In this document: in pieces, positions 17,351 through 27,800 of the stretch
How the letters are laid out: each line of letters opens with the position of its first letter
Position numbering within the stretch: position 1 is the first letter of the stretch
The notes under the pieces: model-generated
What the model was told of the DNA's origin: nothing
Seen by the model: the letters and a program-made list of their open reading frames with translations, nothing else
The model's database searches: none
Program-made: the position numbers and the translations under genes
Assembly (NCBI GenBank): GCA_019661895.1
Contig: JAIFWO010000006.1
Location: forward strand, 1 to 32,597
Direction: 5' to 3'
Origin: Candidatus Parcubacteria bacterium
GTDB taxonomy: Bacteria; Patescibacteriota; Minisyncoccia; Phycocordibacterales; Zambryskibacteraceae
DNA: 32,597 bases

Positions 17351-19503
17351 AGAGAGTCTGATTCGCCGAAGCCCTCCGCGCTGCCGCCAGCTGTGGCGCC
17401 GATGACCTCGCGCGGTTTGGCGCCGGAGCCTGGGCCGATCACCCCCTTTTCCTCAAGGAGGTCGATGAGACGTGCGGCGCGGGCGTAGCCGATGCGGAGT
17501 TTGCGTTGGAGATACGAGGTCGAGGCCTTGCCGGCTTCTATAACGATCTCTCGAGCTTCTTCGTACAACTCATCGTCATCTCCCGGGTCGCCGCCGTCTT
17601 CGAGCGAGGCGCTAAAGATGGCATTGGAAGTATTTTCTGCAGAGAAGTTTATTTCATCATTCAGCTCCTCCGCATAGGTATCGACCAAATACTTCACCAC
17701 CTTCTTCACCTCACCCTCTGAGATGTAGGCAGACTGAATACGCTCTGGCTTGGCCATCTCGCCGCCTTGATAGAGCATGTCTCCCGCGCCAAGAAGCTTC
17801 TCCGCCCCGGCGGCGTCGAGGATAGTGCGCGAGTCTATCTGCGAAGCCACTTGGAGCGCGATGCGGGAAGGGACGTTGGCTTTAATCAGTCCGGTAATGA
17901 CGTTTACCGAGGGGCGCTGGGTCGAGATAAGCAAGTGGATGCCGACGGCGCGGCTCATTTGGGCCAAGCGCACGATAGCCGACTCAAGCTCGCGCGGATA
18001 GGCTTGCATGAGGTCCGCCAACTCGTCGATGATGATGACGATGTAGGGCATGGTGTGTCCGTCCTTGGAATTTTTGTGGTACGAGTCGATGTCGCGGGCC
18101 GATTCCTTTTCCAAGACATCATAGCGGCGATCCATTTCTTTGGCGGCCCACTTCAGAGCGAGGATGGCCTTCTTGGCATCGGTAATGACTGGAGTAAGGA
18201 GGTGGGGGATCTTGTTGTAGAGAGTGAGCTCGACGCGCTTCGGGTCGATCATGATGAACTTAAGATTCTCAGGCGGGTTTCTAAAGAGGAGGGAGTTGAC
18301 GATGGCGTGGATAGTGACCGATTTGCCCGAGCCAGTTGCACCGGCCACCAGAGCGTGCGGCATCTTGGCGAAGTTGGCAAAGTGCGATCGCCCAGCTACA
18401 TCCTTGCCGAGAGCGACGAGGAGCGGCTTCTCGGACTCAGCGTACTCGTGCTCGGAGAGGAGCGAGCCCAAGCCCACCGTGGTCTTGGCGGTGTTGGGCA
18501 CCTCGATCCCGACCAAGGACTTCCCCGGGATCGGTGCTTCGATGCGCACTGGGTGCGCGGCTAGAGCGAGCTCCAAGTTGGTCTGGAGACCCAAGATCTT
18601 TGAGAGCTTCACACCCTCCGCCGGCTTAAGAGCGTAGCGAGTGACGGAGGGACCAATAGAGATCTCATCCATCTCGACGATGATGCCGAAGTTTTGCAGC
18701 GTGCGCTTGATCAAATTGGCGTTGGCCTTAATGTCACCGACTCCGGGCTTGCCGCGGTCCTTCTCGAGGAGAGAGAGTGGGGGAGGAGCCCAAGCCTTGC
18801 CCGAATGTCTATTAATGGTAGGGATAAAGCCCTCCGACTCTAGAGGTCTCTCGAAGAACTTCTTAATCTTTGGCTCCTCTTCCTTGGCGGGTAGCGGAGA
18901 CTGGGTGGCGTGGGCAACCTTCTCTACTGCGGTCTGGACGGCGGCGTTCTCGATAGGGAGAAGACCTTCTTCCGGAACCTTTCTTTTAAAGAGTGCAGCT
19001 ACGAGGCGCAAGAAGTCGAGCTTGATGGTGGTATTGAAGATCACTAGAACCGAGATCACGATCAGAGCCAAGAGAATGATGATGGAAATGTAAGTGGCAA
19101 AGAGCGAGAGGAGAGGTCTCGAGATAAATCCTCCGACTACGCCGCCCGAGAGCGGGAAGAGGGTGTCAGTCAAACCCAAAGCAGAGAAGAAGAATAAAGC
19201 GGAGCCCAAAGTCTGCGGCAGGGCGAAGTTCTTCTCGTGCGAGCGGAAGAAGGATATGGAGAGCATGACAAAGACCAGAGGCACTAAGTAGTATCCAATA
19301 CCAAAGAGGAGGGTGAGACCTCGGTAGGTCATGCCGCCAACGGGGCCGCCCTTACCCGCAGCTGAGAGGAGGAGGAAGAGGGTAATGACCGCCGTGAGGA
19401 TGCCAAGGATGGCGTTAGTCGTTTCTTTAGAAATGAGCTCTCGTGATTCCTCAGTATCGCGACCCCTCTTCTTTTTTTCTTTTTTAAGATCTTTCTTGGC
19501 CAT
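17347..19503 (-). CDS. ftsK: DNA translocase FtsK/SpoIIIE
   Basis: Four TM segments, GATGSGKSVTIHAIVNSLLFRN, IIIDELADLM, STQRPSVNVITGLIKANVPSRIALQVASQIDSRTIL, C-terminal winged-helix gamma domain. Confidence 0.97.
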   Translation of the reverse strand: MAKKDLKKEKKKRGRDTEESRELISKETTNAILGILTAVITLFLLLSAAGKGGPVGGMTYRGLTLLFGIGYYLVPLVFVMLSISFFRSHEKNFALPQTLGSALFFFSALGLTDTLFPLSGGVVGGFISRPLLSLFATYISIIILLALIVISVLVIFNTTIKLDFLRLVAALFKRKVPEEGLLPIENAAVQTAVEKVAHATQSPLPAKEEEPKIKKFFERPLESEGFIPTINRHSGKAWAPPPLSLLEKDRGKPGVGDIKANANLIKRTLQNFGIIVEMDEISIGPSVTRYALKPAEGVKLSKILGLQTNLELALAAHPVRIEAPIPGKSLVGIEVPNTAKTTVGLGSLLSEHEYAESEKPLLVALGKDVAGRSHFANFAKMPHALVAGATGSGKSVTIHAIVNSLLFRNPPENLKFIMIDPKRVELTLYNKIPHLLTPVITDAKKAILALKWAAKEMDRRYDVLEKESARDIDSYHKNSKDGHTMPYIVIIIDELADLMQAYPRELESAIVRLAQMSRAVGIHLLISTQRPSVNVITGLIKANVPSRIALQVASQIDSRTILDAAGAEKLLGAGDMLYQGGEMAKPERIQSAYISEGEVKKVVKYLVDTYAEELNDEINFSAENTSNAIFSASLEDGGDPGDDDELYEEAREIVIEAGKASTSYLQRKLRIGYARAARLIDLLEEKGVIGPGSGAKPREVIGATAGGSAEGFGESDSL

Positions 19504-19585
19504 TATCGCTAGGATTTGTACACAATCATATCACACTGCTTTAAAACACTTTTTTCCGGCCTTGGCCATTGCACGATATGTCTCT

Positions 19586-19645
19586 AATGTCCTATACTGT
19601 TCGGGACTTGCAATAAAGGACATTTCATGATATAATGGACATATT
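19586..19645 (+). promoter_or_regulatory. Promoter with overlapping operator-like inverted repeat
   Basis: TTGCAA (19608-19613), 17 nt, TATAAT (19631-19636); AATGTCCT (19586-19593) / AGGACATT (19617-19624) and a further GGACATAT at 19638. Confidence 0.6.
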
Positions 19646-19655
19646 GATAAAAGAC

Positions 19656-20306
19656 ATGGGAAATAAAGGACTTAATGCAAAAAAGACAGAAAAGCTTGTA
19701 ACGGCCATTTATTTGCTTACAAGCTTCTTCGAAGATAAAGAGCCTATGAAATGGCGCTTGCGAGAGCTCGGCTCTAAGCTATTGTCTCAGAGAGAGAACC
19801 ATACGGTTGTCCAAGAGATCATGAGCCTCATGTCCGTGGCCAAGCACTCTGGTCTCATTACGGACATGAACTTCGAAATCATTCACCGCGAATTCTCGCG
19901 CCTCTTGCCCGAGCCGATCTCGCTAGAAAATCTTCTTGTCTCTGACACTTCCGTGGCTTACCAAGAGCCGCCTCGAGAGAAGCCGTCGCTCTACGTGGCT
20001 TCTTCACTTCCTACACCAACATATCCTCGTGAGCCTGAAGTAAAGGACAAATTGCCTGAGAGGGCATCGGAAGAGAAGAAGACTCTAAAAGAATTTGGGG
20101 CCGTAGCCGTGAAGAAGAATAGCCGTCAAAGCGTTATTATTAGCCTCCTGAAGCGCAAGAAAGAGATAATGATTAAAGACGTCTCTCCTCTTATAGATGG
20201 CGTCAGTGAGAAGACTATCCAACGCGAGCTTTTAGCTATGGTTCAGGCCGGTATTCTAAAGAAAGCAGGGGAGAAGCGTTGGAGCCGATATTCTCTTGCC
20301 GAGTAG
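19656..20306 (+). CDS. Putative transcriptional regulator with C-terminal HTH (DeoR-like)
   Basis: SRQSVIISLLKRKKEIMIKDVSPLIDGVSEKTIQRELLAMVQAGILKKAGEKRWSRYSL; ATG 19656 preferred because the ATG at 19635 overlaps the -10 box. Confidence 0.6.
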   Translation: MGNKGLNAKKTEKLVTAIYLLTSFFEDKEPMKWRLRELGSKLLSQRENHTVVQEIMSLMSVAKHSGLITDMNFEIIHREFSRLLPEPISLENLLVSDTSVAYQEPPREKPSLYVASSLPTPTYPREPEVKDKLPERASEEKKTLKEFGAVAVKKNSRQSVIISLLKRKKEIMIKDVSPLIDGVSEKTIQRELLAMVQAGILKKAGEKRWSRYSLAE

Positions 20307-20399
20307 GCCAAAATATGTATAATATAGTAGAGTTATCCACAAGTATTTATAGGTGTTTCCATATGTCCTCTATATACTTAAGTGGTGTAAATTAGCAGC

Positions 20400-20430
20400 T
20401 TGCCGGCGAAGGCTTATCCGTCGCCGGCAA
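20400..20430 (+). promoter_or_regulatory. 5' leader hairpin upstream of the surface protein gene
   Basis: TTGCCGGCGA-aggcttatccg-TCGCCGGCAA, perfect 10-bp stem. Confidence 0.6.
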
Positions 20431-20509
20431 TTAAAACCCGTATTGTCACTCCACCATTCATTAGTAGTTTTGGAGAAAGCACTACGCATTAAAAGAATTT
20501 AGAATCAAA

Positions 20510-22423
20510 ATGATCAAATCAAGAATCGCACGATTTGCTGGTATCGCCGCAGGCGCAGCATTCGCCTTGAGCTTTGCCCCAGTGGCAGGTGCTCAGACGG
20601 TTGCACAGCTTCAGGCTCAGCTTGCTACGCTTATGGCGCAGATCCAAGCTTTGCAAGGAGGCTCCGCTTCTGCTTCGGTTTCCTTCACTCGCGACCTCAC
20701 GGTTGGCAGCACTGGTGCAGACGTTACTGCTCTTCAGCAAGTACTCGTCTCTAAGGGCTTCCTTACCATTCCTGCAGGCACAGCGTACGGCTACTTCGGT
20801 GGCCTTACTAAGGCGGCAGTGGCTCGTTGGCAGGCATCAGCTGGAGTTACTCCAGCCGCTGGCTACTTCGGACCTAGGTCTCGCGCAGCATGGGCAGCAA
20901 CCATGGGTAACCCTACCTCTGGCAACACGACCACTGGCGGTACTGTAAGCACTGGTAATACTGGCGGCGCTATCACCACCCCTGGTGTTGAAGGCACTCT
21001 CTCGGTTACCTCCGCTCCGGTTTCGACTGGCACGCTCTTCGAAGGCAACAAGAATGCTACCATTCTCGCTTTCAAGGCTAAGGCTCAGACTTCTGACATC
21101 GCTGTTCAGCGCGTCAAGCTTGACCTCGGTACTGCTACTACCATCTACAACAAGATCTACTCAAAGATGAGCCTTGTAGATGAGGCTGGCAATACTCTTG
21201 CTTCCGCTAACTTGAATTCAACATCAGTCGTCAAGGACGGCTCGAACTACTACCTCACCCTTTCTGGTTTTAGCTCGGTTATTCCTCACGACACCACCAA
21301 GACCTACAGCATCAAGGCCGATGTTCGAGACAATATTGACTCGACCGACATTGATACCGAGACTTACACAGTAAGACTCGCTGCAAACGGTGTTCGTGGA
21401 GTTGACGGTGCAGGTATTGACCAGTTCTCACCAACTCTCGCTACTGACGTCACAAAGACGATGTCGTTTAGCGCAGCATTGACTGAGAGCGCAACGCTTA
21501 CTCTTTCTACTGGCGCCGACACTCCGATCACTCAGGAAGTTGTCGCCTCGGAAGGTGCTAACAACAATGAGCTCGATAAGGTTACACTCCTTACCTTCGA
21601 TGTGAGGGCTACTAAGGACAACGTACTCCTTACCGATCTCGTTGCTACGGTTACTCGCGCAGCAGGTGCCGCTACTGCCTCATCGACATACTTGTATGTT
21701 GATGGGAATCAGATCGGTTCCGCTTCGCTTACGACTTCGACTGCGACCTTCTCGGACATTGACTACACCATTCCTAAGGATACGACCAAGACCTTTACGC
21801 TCAAGGCCGATATCCGTTCAGCAAACACTACTCAAACCACCATCGTTGCCTCAGTGGCAAACAGCGGTTTGACAGCTGAGAACAGTGTCGGAGACAGTGT
21901 CTCGAAGTCTGGTTCAGCAACCGGCAACAACATCCTCGTCAGGAGCGATGGTCCGGTCTTCACCTTGGTATCTAAGAGCATCACTTACACAGCCGGTGGC
22001 TTCTCTGGAGCAACCTCGACTGCTAAGGCAACCTTCGTTCTTAACATCAAGGCTGTCGGAAATGATGTGTACTTCGGTACTCAGGCAGCATCCTCGACCT
22101 TCGGATTCGGAGTGTACAAGGCAGCAACCCTTACTACTCTCAACGTTTCCTCGTCAACCAGCTGGTCGGTTCCTGCATCAGGAGTCGTTACCTCTGGCTT
22201 GAGCACTGGTCAGGCATTCAAGATCTCCGAGGGTCAGACGGCAACCGTTTCGGTTGACTTCATCTTCGAGGGTCGTCAAGCTACTGGTGCACTCGTCGGT
22301 ACTGACGCATACGCGGTCGGTCTCGAGTCCATCAAGTGGTCACTTACTGGTAACGACACCACGTCGTCTACATTCATGGCAGGTCGCTCTGAGTGGAGGA
22401 CTTCTACGGTGACAATGCCGTAA
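20510..22423 (+). CDS. Secreted cell-surface protein with peptidoglycan-binding domain
   Basis: Signal peptide ending VAGAQT, coiled coil VAQLQAQLATLMAQIQAL, PG_binding_1-like LTVGSTGADVTALQQVLVSKGFL...YGYFGGLTKAAVARWQ. Confidence 0.85.
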   Translation: MIKSRIARFAGIAAGAAFALSFAPVAGAQTVAQLQAQLATLMAQIQALQGGSASASVSFTRDLTVGSTGADVTALQQVLVSKGFLTIPAGTAYGYFGGLTKAAVARWQASAGVTPAAGYFGPRSRAAWAATMGNPTSGNTTTGGTVSTGNTGGAITTPGVEGTLSVTSAPVSTGTLFEGNKNATILAFKAKAQTSDIAVQRVKLDLGTATTIYNKIYSKMSLVDEAGNTLASANLNSTSVVKDGSNYYLTLSGFSSVIPHDTTKTYSIKADVRDNIDSTDIDTETYTVRLAANGVRGVDGAGIDQFSPTLATDVTKTMSFSAALTESATLTLSTGADTPITQEVVASEGANNNELDKVTLLTFDVRATKDNVLLTDLVATVTRAAGAATASSTYLYVDGNQIGSASLTTSTATFSDIDYTIPKDTTKTFTLKADIRSANTTQTTIVASVANSGLTAENSVGDSVSKSGSATGNNILVRSDGPVFTLVSKSITYTAGGFSGATSTAKATFVLNIKAVGNDVYFGTQAASSTFGFGVYKAATLTTLNVSSSTSWSVPASGVVTSGLSTGQAFKISEGQTATVSVDFIFEGRQATGALVGTDAYAVGLESIKWSLTGNDTTSSTFMAGRSEWRTSTVTMP

Positions 22424-22472
22424 GGTTTACTAACCGGATCCTAGCTTAGGCTTCGCCTAAACTAGCCCAGTT

Positions 22473-22505
22473 AACAAAAACACCCTCATACGGGGTGTTT
22501 TTGTT
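22473..22505. terminator. Bidirectional Rho-independent terminator
   Basis: AACAAAAACACCC-tcatacg-GGGTGTTTTTGTT. Confidence 0.9.
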
Positions 22506-22510
22506 TGTCT

Positions 22511-22535
22511 AAAGTTATCCCCACTTATACCAAGG
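22511..22535 (+). repeat. Left terminal inverted repeat-like sequence of the RAYT locus
   Basis: AAAGTTATCCCCACTTATACCAAGG; matches the reverse complement of 23263-23287 at 23 of 25 positions. Confidence 0.7.
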
Positions 22536-22603
22536 GGAGGCCTCCGTACGGAAATTCATTGCTGTGTATAACTATTTCTATACGGAGGGGAGGCCTTGGT
22601 ATA
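22526..22603. repeat. BIME-like pair of inverted REP-like palindromes
   Basis: TATACCAAGG-GGAGG-CCTCCGTACGG and CTATACGGAGG-GGAGG-CCTTGGTATA; outer arms complementary, GGAGG blocks opposed. Confidence 0.75.
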
Positions 22604-22610
22604 CTAAATC

Positions 22611-23273
22611 ATGGCTGTTCGTAACCTAAGCTTTTCTTTAAATGAGTTTTACCATGTATATAGCAGAGGTGTGGATAAACGCGAAATTTTCTTAGACGAT
22701 CATGATAAAAAGAGGTTCGTCCGCCTACTTTATTTATGCAACGGGTCTAAATCTGTCGAGTACAGAATCTTGAAGGATAAACCGCTCTCTGACATTGATA
22801 TGGGAGAAAAGCTTGTCGCCATAGGGGCTTACTGCCTAATGTCCAACCATTTCCACTTATTGATAAGGGAGACGGTGGAAGGAGGTATTGTGAAGTTCAT
22901 GAGCAAGCTTTTAACAGCGCATTCTTCATATTTTAACAAGAAATATGGCCGTACCGGGGCTTTGTTTGGCAGTGAATTCAAGTCATCACACTTAAATAGT
23001 GATGAATATTTAAAGTACATGTTTGCTTATATACACTTAAACCCCTTGAAGATTCTTGATAGTAATTGGAAAAGTAAGGCAATAAATCCAGTGATTGCCA
23101 GCCAGTTTCTGGATAGGTATAACTTTTCTAGCCAGGCCGATTATAAGGAAAAGTGGAGAGAAGAGATGCTCATATTGAACCGAGCCGCTTTCCCAGAATA
23201 CTTTGCAAATAAAGGGGATTTTGAAGCTTTTCTATATGACTGGCTCGACTACGGAGGGGAGGCCTTGGTATAA
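22611..23273 (+). mobile_element. REP-associated tyrosine (Y1/HUH) transposase, RAYT family
   Basis: FYHVYSRGVDKREIFLDD, YCLMSNHFHLLI (HUH), LLTAHSSYFNKKYGRTGALFGSEFKS, YIHLNPLK. Confidence 0.92.
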
Positions 23274-23274
23274 C
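23249..23274 (+). repeat. REP-like copy overlapping the 3' end of the RAYT gene
   Basis: CTACGGAGGGGAGGCCTTGGTATAAC. Confidence 0.8.
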
Positions 23275-23287
23275 TGTGGATAACTTT
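23263..23287 (-). repeat. Right terminal inverted repeat-like sequence of the RAYT locus
   Basis: CCTTGGTATAACTGTGGATAACTTT, inverted match to 22511-22535. Confidence 0.7.
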
Positions 23288-23324
23288 GCTGGCTAATTGT
23301 CGAGCTTACGTATAGGCTCAAAGC

Positions 23325-23426
23325 ATGCGTTACTTCGATAAAGACTTCTTCAAGTTTTTCCTGGTATTTCTGACCATTGTGGCCATTTCCCTTGCCCTTA
23401 TCAGCTATGTCCGGGCCAATTTTTAA
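23325..23426 (+). CDS. 33-aa single-TM micro-protein
   Basis: MRYFDKDFFKFFLVFLTIVAISLALISYVRANF; overlaps the downstream signal-peptide ATG by 20 nt. Confidence 0.45.
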   Translation: MRYFDKDFFKFFLVFLTIVAISLALISYVRANF

Positions 23427-24839
23427 GCGATTTGCACTTCTCGCCCTCCTCTTAACCCGGCTCTTTCATACGCTCAAGTTTCTATAACCGAGATCTTCTA
23501 TTCTCCCCAAGGCAAGTCGTGGGTGGAAGTCTATAATGATGGCGATGTTGTGGTGGATCTTACCAAGTATAAAATCCTCGACGCCGGCGCAGCAGTCAAT
23601 GGCCACGGCATAAGTGTCATCTCTGGCGGATCGCTCCAGCCACATGGTTATGCTGTCATTGCCAAGGATCCAACGACTCTTGGTGGTGCGACGTACCCGC
23701 TCTTCAAAGCGGCTTTGGCGGCCAAAACTTCTGGAGACACTTTTATCCTTAAGGACGATTCCGGTAATGTAGCTGACAGTGTGAGCTTCACGAGCGACCA
23801 GGGCGCATCCGGGGACGGCAACTCGTTACAAAAAAGTGATTCCGGCTGGATCGCGGCTGCTCCGACTCCCGGCGCGACTAATGCCACCGCTTCGGCGCCT
23901 GTTAATACGGACACTGACAATACTTCAACCACCACCTCTACCTCCACCAATACTGGCACTACAAACCATGGTGGACAAAACGTCGTGTCTACGACCGTCT
24001 CGACTCACTACAGCTATTTACCTCTCTCGACCCTCCAAGCGCGAGAAAACCTTTCGGCCGGGGCAGGCCGGGCACGTCTTGGCTCCGTGGGCAGTCCGCT
24101 GTCCTTCAAGGCGCAGATAGATGCTGAGAGCGGGTCGGGAGCGAGGTTCGCCTGGTCCTTCGGTGATGGTTCGGTTGGCAGCGGAGAGAGTGTCGATCAT
24201 GTGTATAAGCATCCTGGAGACTATGTGATAGTGCTCAATGCTTCGAACGGTTCGAGCGCCGCCGTCTCAAGAGCTCAAGTGAAGATTGTGGACCCGAAGC
24301 TCTCTATCACTCTGGCGACTCCGACGAGCGTTGAAGTCTCTAATGATTCTAAATATGAAGTCAACCTTTATGGCCGAGAACTTGTTTCGGAAGGAAAGAA
24401 GTTTACATTCCCGCAAGACACTATCATTCTGCCGGGACAGAGCATCGTCTTTGATCATGAGGTCACTGGCCTAGCGCCATTCTCTACATTGGACGTGGCG
24501 CTCTTGGATCTGTCGAGTGGCGATGCCACCAGAGAAGCTATCGCCGCGAAGCCAGCCATAAACACGGAGTTGATCGCCTCTCTCAAGGAAAAATTGCTTG
24601 CGGTAGAGAACAGACTTGCCGTCCTGGCACAAGCAGAGTTGCCAGACCAGACTGTGCTGACCGAACCTCAAGCCGAGCTTGCGAGTATACATACGGAAGT
24701 GACAAAGAAGGAAACTCCCCAAGTGGCCACGGCTCTCCTTGCCCTTAAAATTTCTACCACTTCCACCACCGCGGCTCCGGCACCAACCAAGAGCCCTTCT
24801 TGGTTCCAGACCCTTAAACATTTCTTTGGCCTCAAGTGA
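23407..24839 (+). pseudogene. Lamin-tail-domain/PKD-containing surface protein with apparent N-terminal frameshift
   Basis: Signal peptide MSGPIFKRFALLALLL in frame 1; mature part NPALSYAQVSITEIFYSPQGKSWVEVYNDGD... in frame 3; PKD region FAWSFGDGSVGSGESVDHVYKHPGDYVIVLNASN. Confidence 0.7.
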
Positions 24840-27800
24840 AAAAGCTTTTACTTCTCTTCCTCCTTCTCCCACTTACCTCGCATGCTGATGTGACGGTCTC
24901 CGGTAGTCTTGCCTCAAATGCTACTTGGTCTCCGGAAAACGGCGTTTACATTATTGATGGCCATGTTACCGTACCAGCAGGCGTGACCTTGATGATCGCC
25001 CCAGGCACCGTTATTAAAACGCTGCGTTCAGATACAGCCGCGCGCAATATCGTAATCTACGGATCGCTTGTGGCTCGGGGCGACGCTCTCCATCAGATCT
25101 ACCTCACTTCTTACCAGGACGACAGCGTGGGAGGAGATACCAATGGCGACAGCTCCGCCACCTTCCCACAGACGAGAGATTGGCAGGGAATCGTGTTCGA
25201 GGAAGGGTCTAGCGGAGATCTCGATTTCGTCACTCTCCGCTACGGAGGGACAAACGGATTCGTCCGCTTCGAAAACCAGTCTGTGCTTACCAATGATGGC
25301 GGAGTAGTAACGATTGACCATTCAATCATTGAGCATAACAACAACGTCGGCATTGAAGGAGATCGAGGAACTCTCCATATTTCCAATTCAGTTGTTCGTG
25401 ATAACGGCTTGGGCATATACATATTCCACGGCAGGGCAGATGTTTCTCAAACGATCATCGAGAATAGCACCGAGTTCGGCTTTCGAGCTGACGGGATCGA
25501 CGCAATTGTCGCGCTCGACGGCAACACCTTTGCCAATAATCGCGAGACCGCTTTTATAAACGCTGAAGTGATCTTCACTCATGAAAATAATACCTCCACC
25601 GATCGCTCTCGCCGTGCGTGGAGGATCGGCGGACAACTTGCTCACGACGCCGCCTGGCACTCACGGGATTTGCCCACCATTCCGAGCCTCAATGTCATGG
25701 CTGGGATCACACTTACTATCGAGTCCGGTACGGTGCTTAAGTTTGAGAAGGAAGAGCAGCTCCAGATCGAGGGAAGGCTGGTTGCCGAGGGCACCGAACA
25801 GTCGAAAATATATTTTACCTCCATTGAAGACGATTCAGTCGGCGGGGACGCCAATGTCGATGGCGGCACCTCGACTCCAGGGCAGCGCATGTTCGGGCTC
25901 TTCTTCTTCCCAGGTTCTACCGGCTCTATCAGTCACGCAGTCGTGAGATACGGAGGAGTCTTGGCCAATCTCTCGCGAGCCGTAGCCGCCCTTTATAATA
26001 AAGGGGGCAATATCTCTGTTACCCATACGCTCTTTAGCAATAATCCAAGCAGCGCCATCCTCCAGGATGCAGGGACCATTTCGATGTCTAGTAGCGAGAT
26101 AACTGGATCGACCTTCGGCCTAGAATCTTCTGGCGGGGCTTACTCGCTTACCGGGAATTCCTTCCACGGCAACTCCGTGGCGATAGAGAATCACTCAAGT
26201 GCCGTCATTGATGCTAGAAATAATTGGTGGGGGAGTAATACTGGCCCGCACGACTACACCGCTACTCCAACCGGAGAGGGCGATGTCGTAAGAGGCAATG
26301 TCTTATACGATCCTTGGCTTACCACTGATCCTTTGGCCTCCACTACCCCAACTCGCATCCCGGTCATCATCGTGCCAGGGATTATGGGAAGCAAATTGAA
26401 CAGAGATGACGATTCAAATGCAGAAGTGTGGATGAATTTATTTAAAATGGCATTGCCTGGAGACGATTCCTATCTAAATGAACTGGTGCTATCTATTACG
26501 GGAGAACCTGGCAGCGCCCCAGGCTTAAGGCCCACTGATATTATCAGGAGTGTTGATGTTCCGTTATTTAGAAGGCATCTATTTGATGGGTTGATTGAAG
26601 CCTTGGAAGAAAGTGGATATGTAGAAGGGAAGGACATATTTGTGTTTGCTTATGACTGGAGGCTGGACATATCCAAGGAGGCAGCGAAATTGAAAGAAAG
26701 AATCGACCAAATTATGTTTCAGACGGGAGCGTCCAAAGTTAATGTGGTAGCGCATAGTATGGGAGGCTTGGTGTTTAAAGATTTTCTTAAAGAATTTGGC
26801 CCAACATCAATAAATGGATTCATTGATATTGCCTCTCCACATTTTGGCGCTCCAAAGTCATTCAGCACCCTGACGCATGGAAATACTGATATAGGTATAC
26901 TCAACCAGGGTACAATAAAATATATATCTCAAAATATGCCATCTATTTATGAACTCCTGCCCAGCCAGAAATATTTTGATTCAACAGACAATAATTACAA
27001 ATACTATGTTTTCAACGGCGTAAACAACAATTCCAGACTTTCATTTGACCAAACAAAAGATTATTTAAAGAATGCTGGTAGAAATAGCACTCTTGTAGAC
27101 AGGGCAGATAGTTTCCACCAAGAGATTGATAACCTAAATCCGGCAGATTATGGGGTAAAAACTTATAATATCGTCGGTTGCGGTACTCCAACCATCGGGC
27201 AATTCTACATACTTTCTCAAAAATCAGATGGCAGTTACGAATACAATATCAAAATGATAAGTGGAGATGGCACGGTGCCGCTTAGGAGCGCAGAGGCGAT
27301 TCATGCACTGAAGACTTACTATGCCAAGGGCGCGGTACATGCCACCATGCCAAGCACTACTGGCGTAAAGGAGCTCGTAGCCGACCTGCTTACAAGCGAT
27401 AGTGATCCAAACATTTCTAGCTTCTCAAACATCACAACCAACGAGGCTGATTGTCCTAAGATAAATGGCAAGCTAGTGAGCTTCCACAGTCCGATTGAAC
27501 TCCATGTTTATGATGCCAATGGCAACCATGTTGGGCCCGATGCCAATGGCGATGTCGAAAGTAATATTCCAGGCGTTGATTACGAAGTGATCGATGGTAA
27601 CAAGTTCGCTTTCTTGCCGGATGGAGAAGATTATAAGATTGTTGGTAACGCGACTGGCGACGGCACATTCGATACTCGCATTGAGACAATCACAGACGGG
27701 GAAGTTTCTGCACTGACATTCTTCAACGATGTGCCAATAAGTACCACCGCCGCCGTTACATTTGACGTAGGTTCGACTACTCCGGAGGTAATGGCTATTG

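Noticed and set aside
17767-18564. 265-aa plus-strand ORF opposite ftsK
   Set aside because: Repetitive composition typical of the antisense of a coding gene; ftsK is certain.
22611-23287. IS200/IS605-type insertion sequence with TnpB
   Set aside because: No TnpB ORF or omega-RNA context nearby; single-domain Y1 protein with flanking palindromes fits RAYT better.
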